Below are positions 58,762 to 64,000 of a stretch of DNA of 64,000 bases, one piece after another. The translations under genes and the position numbers were made by a program. Positions within the stretch are counted from its first letter, which is position 1. Each line of letters opens with the position of its first letter. The DNA is from Roseiarcus sp049509635 (lineage in GTDB: Bacteria > Pseudomonadota > Alphaproteobacteria > Rhizobiales > Beijerinckiaceae), in NCBI GenBank assembly GCA_049509635.1, contig JBEKZS010000011.1, positions 1 through 64,000 of the forward strand, read 5' to 3'. The notes beneath the pieces were generated by a model that was not told where the DNA came from, searched no databases, and was given only the letters and a program-made list of their open reading frames with translations.

Positions 58762-59117
58762 TCGTCGACCAAGGATCACGCGCCGCTTCCCCGCGGCGTG
58801 CGCGGAATCGAGGCCGTGCGGCGCAATGCCCCGCGCGGCCTCCTCGTTTTGCAGCCGCGCCCGACCCCGCGCGTCGCCCGCAACTCTTCGTGATCGGCCG
58901 CTCGCGCCGCGCTCATGCGCCGCAAGCCATAAAATCGCCCGACTGCTCCCCTCCTTTCGCCCTTGAAAGCGCCCGAAATTGCGCGCGATGTCGGATCGAC
59001 CGAGATCGAAGCGCAGTCGGCGCTCGGGACCCTGCCTCATCGAGGCCTGCCGGATGGCGGGGCTCCGGGAAGGCCAGGGACATCAACGGCGAGAATTGAA
59101 CTGGGGCCTGCGTGTCG
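58762..59117 (+). other. gap between the LdtR-like gene and the L,D-transpeptidase gene
   Basis: This 356-base gap contains the terminator at 58810-58850. The rest presumably holds the transpeptidase promoter, but no clear -35/-10 pair and no copy of the TTTACTTA site are visible. No gene is supported here. Confidence 0.5.
58810..58850 (+). terminator. intrinsic terminator after the LdtR-like gene
   Basis: GAGGCCG (58810-58816) pairs with CGGCCTC (58836-58842), and the stem continues inward to about 11-12 bp including one G-T pair, with a loop of about nine bases. CTCGTTTT follows at 58843-58850. It lies 48 bases after the regulator stop. Confidence 0.75.
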
Positions 59118-60413
59118 ATGAAGCAATCCGAATCTATGCGGCGGATCCGCCGAATCGTGCTGGCGGCGGCGGCTTGCGCGGCGGCGGCTCTCCTGGCGGG
59201 ACCGGCGGCGCTGGCCCAGCAAGCGGACGCGGACAAGTCGTCCCAGGCCGAATGGCCGCAATCCTGGGACGCATCGCCGCGCCTCGTCGTCGACCGCGAG
59301 ACCACCCCGGTCCTGTCGCCCGAGACGCTCGCGGCGACGGAAGCGGCGGTCGCCAAATACCAGGGCATCGTCGCCCAGGGCGGCTGGAATCCCGTGCCGT
59401 CCGGGGCCGAATTGAAGATCGGGGTCAAGTCGACGGCGGTGCAGGCCCTGCGGCGGCGGCTGATCGTGTCGGGCGATCTCGATCCGGTCGCCGGCGCCGG
59501 GGCCGTGTTCGATTCGTTCGTCGAGGCGGCGGTCAAGCGATTCCAGGCGCGCCACGGGCTGAGCCAGACCGGCGTCGTCGCCGAACAGACTTTCGCCGAA
59601 CTCAACATCCCGGCCGAGGCGCGGCTTCAGCAGCTCGAGATCAACATCGTCCGCCTGCGGGCCTTTTCGGGCAATCTCGGCGAGCGGTTCGTGATGGTCA
59701 ACATCCCGGCGGCGGCGGTCGAGACGGTCGAGAACGACGTCGTCTATTCCCACCACGTCGCCGGCGTCGGCAAGATCGATCGCCAGTCGCCGATCATGCA
59801 GGCCAAGGCGACCCAGATCAATTTCAACCCGTTCTGGACGGTGCCGCCCTCGCTGATCAAGAAGGACCTCATCCCCAAGATGCAGGCCGATCCGACCTAT
59901 CTGACTGAGGAGAAGATCCGCGTCTTCAACAAGGAGGGACAGGAGGTCGATCCGCAGACGATCAACTGGAATTCGCTCGACGCCACCAACTACAAATACC
60001 GGCAGGACACCGGCGCCGACATCAATTCGCTCGGCTTCGTGCGCGTCAACATTCCCAATCCCTATGGCGTCTACATGCACGACACGCCCTCGAAGGGCAT
60101 TTTCGGCGACGATTTCCGCTTCGTGTCGTCCGGCTGCGTGCGCGTCCAGGACGTGCGCGACTATGTCGCCTGGCTGCTGAAGGAAACGCCGGGCTGGTCG
60201 CGCGACCAGATCGACGAGGTCATTCGATCCGGCCAGCGTCTGGACGTCACCCTGGTCAAGCCGGTCAACGTCTATTGGGTCTATGTCACGGCCTGGGCGA
60301 CGCCGGATGGCGTCGTCCAGTTCCGCCCGGACATCTACCAGCGCGACGGCGCGGGGCCGGGGCCGGTACAGACCCCGGTGCCCGAGGAGCCGTTGCCGAT
60401 CGTGCAGGAATAG
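59118..60413 (+). CDS. periplasmic L,D-transpeptidase with peptidoglycan-binding domain
   Basis: This 431-residue protein has an N-terminal signal peptide (basic MRRIRRIV start, Ala/Leu-rich core, likely cut near ALAQ), a PG_binding_1 domain (about residues 95-165, with VQALRRRLIVSGDLD and AVKRFQARHGLSQTGVV) and a YkuD catalytic domain. The catalytic Cys is C340 in SSGCVRV and the conserved His is H321 in YMHDTP. It should form 3-3 cross-links or attach proteins to peptidoglycan. The start is uncertain: GTG at 59112, ATG at 59118 and ATG at 59136 are all in frame. Likely controlled by the LdtR-like regulator upstream. Confidence 0.88.
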   Translation: MKQSESMRRIRRIVLAAAACAAAALLAGPAALAQQADADKSSQAEWPQSWDASPRLVVDRETTPVLSPETLAATEAAVAKYQGIVAQGGWNPVPSGAELKIGVKSTAVQALRRRLIVSGDLDPVAGAGAVFDSFVEAAVKRFQARHGLSQTGVVAEQTFAELNIPAEARLQQLEINIVRLRAFSGNLGERFVMVNIPAAAVETVENDVVYSHHVAGVGKIDRQSPIMQAKATQINFNPFWTVPPSLIKKDLIPKMQADPTYLTEEKIRVFNKEGQEVDPQTINWNSLDATNYKYRQDTGADINSLGFVRVNIPNPYGVYMHDTPSKGIFGDDFRFVSSGCVRVQDVRDYVAWLLKETPGWSRDQIDEVIRSGQRLDVTLVKPVNVYWVYVTAWATPDGVVQFRPDIYQRDGAGPGPVQTPVPEEPLPIVQE

Positions 60414-60601
60414 CGCGGCGCGGCCGCGCGACCACGGCGAAACCGTCCCGGGCGCGAGGCGAAGTCGCTTCGGGACCAAGGCGATGCGGCGCGGGCTTGC
60501 CTCGCCGGCCTGCGGAGCGATAAGTCTCCCCTCGCCGGCGGCGAAGCGCAATTGGCGCCTCGCGCGATTCCGGGCGAGGCGCGGCCGCGCGGGAAGGTTC
60601 C

Positions 60602-61450
60602 ATGCCGACCAATCCGATCGTCGAGGCCGGGCGCGGCGCCGGGGCCGTGCGGTTCGGCGCCGACCTGCCGCTCGCCGTGATCGCCGGCCCCTGCCAGCTC
60701 GAGAGCCGCGCCCATGCGCTGGAAATGGCGGGCGCCCTGCGGGCGATCGCGCGCAAGCTCGGCGTCGGGCTCGTGTTCAAGACTTCGTTCGACAAGGCCA
60801 ACCGCACCTCGGGCGCCGGCCAGCGCGGCGTCGGTCTCGAGGAAGCGCTGCCGATCTTCGCCGAGATCCGAGATTCGCTCGGCCTGCCGGTGCTGACCGA
60901 CGTGCACGAGGCCGGGCAATGCGCGCTCGCCGCGCGAGCGGTCGACGTGCTGCAGATTCCGGCGTTCCTGTGCCGGCAGACCGACCTGCTGGTCGCCGCC
61001 GCGCGCACCGGCCGGGCGGTGAACGTCAAGAAGGGGCAGTTCCTCGCGCCATGGGACATGAAGCACGTCGTCGCCAAACTGACCGCGGCCGGCGGGACCG
61101 ACGTGCTGGTGACGGAGCGCGGCGTCAGTTTCGGCTACAACACGCTGGTCTCGGACATGCGCGCGCTGCCGATCATGGCCCGGGAGACCGGCGCGCCCGT
61201 CATCTTCGACGCCACCCATTCGGTCCAGCAGCCGGGCGGGCAGGGCGCCTCGTCGGGCGGCCAGCGCGAATTCGTCGCCGTGCTCGCGCGCGCGGCGGTC
61301 GCCGTCGGCGTGGCGGGCGTGTTCATCGAAACGCATCAGGATCCCGATCGCGCGCCCTCGGACGGGCCCAACATGGTGCCGCTGCGCGATTTCGAGGCGC
61401 TGATCGGCGACCTCCTGGCTTTCGATCGCCTCGCCAAGCGTCGGCCGTGA
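60602..61450 (+). CDS. kdsA: 3-deoxy-D-manno-octulosonate 8-phosphate synthase
   Basis: This 282-residue enzyme condenses arabinose 5-phosphate with PEP to give KDO-8-phosphate for lipopolysaccharide. Landmarks are IAGPCQLESRAHALEMA, FKTSFDKANRTS, DVLQIPAFLCRQTDLL, VNVKKGQFLAPWDM and FDATHSVQQPGGQG. The Cys in AGPC replaces the Asn found at this place in E. coli, together with the His in DATH and Asp in SDGPN, pointing to the metal-dependent class. The ATG follows GGGAAGG. Confidence 0.95.
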   Translation: MPTNPIVEAGRGAGAVRFGADLPLAVIAGPCQLESRAHALEMAGALRAIARKLGVGLVFKTSFDKANRTSGAGQRGVGLEEALPIFAEIRDSLGLPVLTDVHEAGQCALAARAVDVLQIPAFLCRQTDLLVAAARTGRAVNVKKGQFLAPWDMKHVVAKLTAAGGTDVLVTERGVSFGYNTLVSDMRALPIMARETGAPVIFDATHSVQQPGGQGASSGGQREFVAVLARAAVAVGVAGVFIETHQDPDRAPSDGPNMVPLRDFEALIGDLLAFDRLAKRRP

Positions 61451-61507
61451 ATCGCGACGTCCCGGCCGGCGTCATGGTCCAGTCATGCGTCGCGGCTATG
61501 CCGAGGC

Positions 61508-62404
61508 ATGGACGATTTCCTGTTCAGCTATGCGACGCCGGCCGACCCGCCCGTCAAAAGGGCGCTCATCCGGCTGGTGGAACGGGCGACCGGCCAGCCC
61601 GAGCTGAAGCGCCTCTATCTCGACAACCAGCGCCATCCCCGCCCGAGCGAGAGCTTCTGGTCCGCCGCCGTCCGTTCGCTCGCCCTCGACGTGGTCCATG
61701 ACGAGCTGGCGCTGGCCCGGCTGCCGCGCAGCGGTCCCACGGTCTTCGTGGCCAATCATCCCTATGGCGTTCTCGACGGGATCGTCATTTCCTGGCTCGT
61801 CCACAAGGTGCGGCCCGATTTCCTGGTGCTGACCAACGCCGTGCTGATGCGCGCGCCGGAGGTGCGCGACTACGTGCTGCCGATCGATTTCTCCAATACG
61901 CCCGGGGCGCGCGCGATGAACCTGAAGTCGCGCGCGGCCGCACGCGCGCAACTCGACCGGGGCGGCGCGGTGGTGATGTTTCCGGCGGGCGCGGTCTCGA
62001 CGGCGCCCGATCGTCTCGGCTTCCGCCCCGCCAGGGACGCGGCGTGGCAGCCGTTCGTCGCCCAGCTGATCCAGCGCTCGAAGGCGACCGTGGCGCCGAT
62101 CTGGTTCGACGGCCAGAACAGCCGCCTGTTCCAGATCGCCAGCCATGTCAGCCAGACCCTGCGGCTTTCCCTGCTGTTCCACGAGGTGACGACGCGGATC
62201 GGGACGACCCTGCCGGTGGCGATCGGCGCCCCGATCCCGTTCGCAAAAATCGCCCATCTCGCCGACCGGCAGGCGCTGGCCGACCATCTGATGAACCGCA
62301 CCTACGCGCTCGCCTTCAGCGCGCCCGAGCCGGCCCGCGGCCAGGTCGCCGGCGCCGGGCTGCGCGGCAAGCTCGAGCGATTGCGGCGCCGGCTCGCGGC
62401 CTGA
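61508..62404 (+). CDS. lysophospholipid acyltransferase-like (PlsC superfamily) protein
   Basis: This 298-residue protein has the acyltransferase block VFVANHPYGVLDGIVISWLV, with a His-Asp pair in an NHPxGxxDG variant of the usual HX4D motif, an LPIDFSNTPGARAMN segment and the FPAGAVST block. The family includes ornithine-lipid and hemolysin-type acyltransferases. No clear membrane anchor is visible, so it may bind the membrane peripherally. Acyl acceptor unknown; proximity to kdsA suggests envelope lipid work (inference). Confidence 0.75.
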   Translation: MDDFLFSYATPADPPVKRALIRLVERATGQPELKRLYLDNQRHPRPSESFWSAAVRSLALDVVHDELALARLPRSGPTVFVANHPYGVLDGIVISWLVHKVRPDFLVLTNAVLMRAPEVRDYVLPIDFSNTPGARAMNLKSRAAARAQLDRGGAVVMFPAGAVSTAPDRLGFRPARDAAWQPFVAQLIQRSKATVAPIWFDGQNSRLFQIASHVSQTLRLSLLFHEVTTRIGTTLPVAIGAPIPFAKIAHLADRQALADHLMNRTYALAFSAPEPARGQVAGAGLRGKLERLRRRLAA

Positions 62405-62410
62405 GCGCGT

Positions 62411-62884
62411 CTATCCGCGGCCGCGGTAGGGGGCGACTCCCTGGTCCGGGACCCAGACCCCCTTCGGCAGGGCGCCGGTCTGCCAGAACACGTCGATGGG
62501 AATGCCGCCGCGCGGGAACCAATAGCCGCCGATCCGCAGCCAGCGCGGCGCCAGCAGGGCGGCGACGTCCTTGCCGATCCGCACCGTGCAATCCTCGTGG
62601 AAGGCGCCATGGTTGCGGAAGCTGCCGAGATAGAGCTTCAGCGACTTCGATTCGACGAGCCAGCGGTCCGGCGCCACATCGATCACCAGATGCGCAAAGT
62701 CGGGCTGGCCGGTGACCGGGCACAGCGAGGTGAATTCGGGCGCCGTGAAGCGCGCGACATAGTCGGCGTCGGAATGCGGATTGGCGACGCGTTCGAGAAT
62801 CGACGCGTGCGGGCGCTCCGGTTGCGCGGAGAGATGGCCGAGATGGGTCAGGACGGCGGGCGATTTCGACTTCGGCTTGGGCAT
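62411..62884 (-). CDS. queF: NADPH-dependent 7-cyano-7-deazaguanine reductase
   Basis: This 157-residue enzyme makes preQ1 for queuosine tRNA modification. The catalytic Cys lies in SLCPVTGQPDFAHL, and the QueF signature ESKSLKLYLGSFRNHGAFHED follows with the conserved Glu and Ser. Length matches the single-domain (type I) form. The ATG at 62884 follows CCAGG by five bases. It converges with the acyltransferase gene 6 bases away; other queuosine genes are not in this window. Confidence 0.95.
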   Translation of the reverse strand: MPKPKSKSPAVLTHLGHLSAQPERPHASILERVANPHSDADYVARFTAPEFTSLCPVTGQPDFAHLVIDVAPDRWLVESKSLKLYLGSFRNHGAFHEDCTVRIGKDVAALLAPRWLRIGGYWFPRGGIPIDVFWQTGALPKGVWVPDQGVAPYRGRG

Positions 62885-62973
62885 GAGCGACCTGGGCGGC
62901 GTTGCGGCGACTGGCGCCGCCTTCCGTCTCCCGCTTTGCCGGCGAAGGAAAGCCCCCTCGGCCGTCCGGGCCC

Positions 62974-64000
62974 TCAGGCGCCCTGTCCGACCGGCGCATC
63001 CGCCGGCGGCCGCTCCAGCGCCGGATTGTGGCCGAGGACGAGGACGATCGCGGCGCCGACGATCGCGCAGGCCGCCAGGAACATCAGGCTCGCAAAATCG
63101 CCGCCCGTCGCGTCCTTGAGCTGGCCGAACACCTTCGGGCCGAAGAAGCCGCCGAGGTTGCCGATCGAATTGACCGCGGCGATGCCGGCCGCCGCGCCCG
63201 TGCCGGTGAGGAAGGTCGTCGGCAGCGTCCAGAACACCGGCAGCACGGAGAAAAATCCGAACCCGGCGACGCACAGGAAGATCATCTTGGTCAGCGGAGT
63301 CGGCATGACCGCGGCGAGCGCCAGGCCGATGACGATGATCCCGAGCGGGATCACGGCATGCCATTTGCGCTCGGCCGACTGGTCCGAGTGGCGGCTCCAC
63401 AGCAGCATGCCGGCGGCGCCCACGAGATAGGGCAGCGCGGTGATCAGGCCGACCTCGAAGTTGCTCAATTGGCCGAAACCCTTGACGATCTGCGGCAGGA
63501 AGAAGCTCAGCCCGTATTGGGGAATGTTGCAGCCCATATAGACGAAGCCGAGCGCGATCACCCGCACGTCGAGCATCGAGCGGAGCCACGACATCTGGCC
63601 GTGCCGTTCGCGATTGGCGCGTTCGGCGTCGAGCCGCGCCTGCAGCCATTCGCTCTCCTGCGGATCGAGCCAATGCGCCTCGCGCGGCCGATCGGTCAGG
63701 TAGTAGAGGACGGCCAGAGTCATCAGCAGCGCCGGCAGGGCTTCCAGGATGAACATCCATTGCCAGCCGTGCAGGCCGGCCACGCCTTCGAGATTGAGGA
63801 TGAGGCCGGAAATCGGCGCGCCGATCACGGTCGAGATCGGAATCGCGAACATGAACCAGCCGACGATGCGGGCCCGGTAGGCCGCGGGGAACCACAGCGT
63901 CAGAAAGAAGATGACGCCGGGGAAGAAGCCCGCTTCCGCCGCGCCCAGCAGCAGGCGCACGAAGTTCAGGCTGTATTCGCCGACCACGAACGCCTGCGCG
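62974..64000 (-). CDS. MFS transporter, anion:cation symporter type (truncated by the window)
   Basis: The visible 341 residues comprise the C-terminal part of an MFS transporter; the frame remains open to the right edge with AQAFVVGEYSLNFVRLLLG, so the start lies beyond. FLLGAAEAG-like RLLLGAAEAGFFPGVIFFLTLWFP and RARIVGWFMFAIPIS are typical of the ACS family (sugar acids, tartrate, phthalate). A cytoplasmic loop with RPREAHWLDPQESEWL separates the halves, and about nine or ten membrane segments are seen. Substrate unknown. It is 89 bases upstream of queF. Confidence 0.88.
   Translation of the reverse strand, partial: AQAFVVGEYSLNFVRLLLGAAEAGFFPGVIFFLTLWFPAAYRARIVGWFMFAIPISTVIGAPISGLILNLEGVAGLHGWQWMFILEALPALLMTLAVLYYLTDRPREAHWLDPQESEWLQARLDAERANRERHGQMSWLRSMLDVRVIALGFVYMGCNIPQYGLSFFLPQIVKGFGQLSNFEVGLITALPYLVGAAGMLLWSRHSDQSAERKWHAVIPLGIIVIGLALAAVMPTPLTKMIFLCVAGFGFFSVLPVFWTLPTTFLTGTGAAAGIAAVNSIGNLGGFFGPKVFGQLKDATGGDFASLMFLAACAIVGAAIVLVLGHNPALERPPADAPVGQGA

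Overview
The window comes from a high-GC alphaproteobacterium, most likely a Hyphomicrobiales (Rhizobiales) member. Pointers are the short-lid adenylate kinase, the LdtR-type MarR regulator beside a DUF6163-like protein, the extended LivM/LivG pair with a DUF6867-like partner, and an S10-spc gene order ending in secY-adk. Coding density is high, and many genes overlap by 1-8 bases, indicating long translationally coupled operons. I saw no tRNA, rRNA, CRISPR array, insertion sequence or prophage.

Layout. (1) 1-4594, minus strand: a branched-chain amino acid type ABC transporter, livH-livM-livG-livF plus a small membrane protein, followed by the first six codons of another gene at the left edge. 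(2) 4991-14973, plus strand: a form II (AYRGAGR) CO-dehydrogenase-like molybdenum hydroxylase operon, coxG-coxS-coxL-coxM-coxD-SRPBCC-coxE. It continues into cofactor maturation genes: XdhC split in two, a molybdopterin-binding protein and a MobA/MocA-like nucleotidyltransferase. (3) 15163-21279, plus strand: an envelope-type MoxR cluster (DUF4129, DUF4350, MoxR, DUF58, SpoIIM-like, RDD). (4) 21276-25491, minus strand: four tandem paralogous membrane proteins, one interrupted by an in-frame amber codon. (5) 25782-26183: an NTF2-like protein.

(6) 26433-56491: a nearly continuous information-processing block, rplK-rplA, (an antisense GT39-like gene), rplJ-rplL-rpoB-rpoC, a small PAS-like protein, rpsL-rpsG-fusA-tuf, the S10 operon, the spc operon, secY and adk. 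It departs from the usual arrangement in four ways: no secE-nusG before rplK, a membrane glycosyltransferase gene inserted on the opposite strand between rplA and rplJ, an L6 protein that lacks a conserved 11-residue segment, and no rpsM-rpsK-rpoA-rplQ after adk. (7) 56523-64000: a 3-hydroxyisobutyryl-CoA hydrolase-like gene, a DUF6163-like protein, an LdtR-type regulator behind an AT-rich promoter with a perfect inverted repeat, an L,D-transpeptidase, KDO-8-phosphate synthase, an acyltransferase, QueF and a truncated MFS transporter.

Functional picture. The cox block encodes a three-subunit MoCo/FeS/FAD enzyme together with its AAA+/VWA maturation pair and the genes for processing its cofactor. 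A second AAA+/DUF58 pair sits directly downstream. The right end is concerned with the cell envelope (L,D-transpeptidase, KDO synthesis, acyltransferase). The strongest oddities are the L6 deletion, the tandem membrane paralogs with one nonsense allele, the probable LdtR operator, and the structured leaders before rplJ and rpsL.
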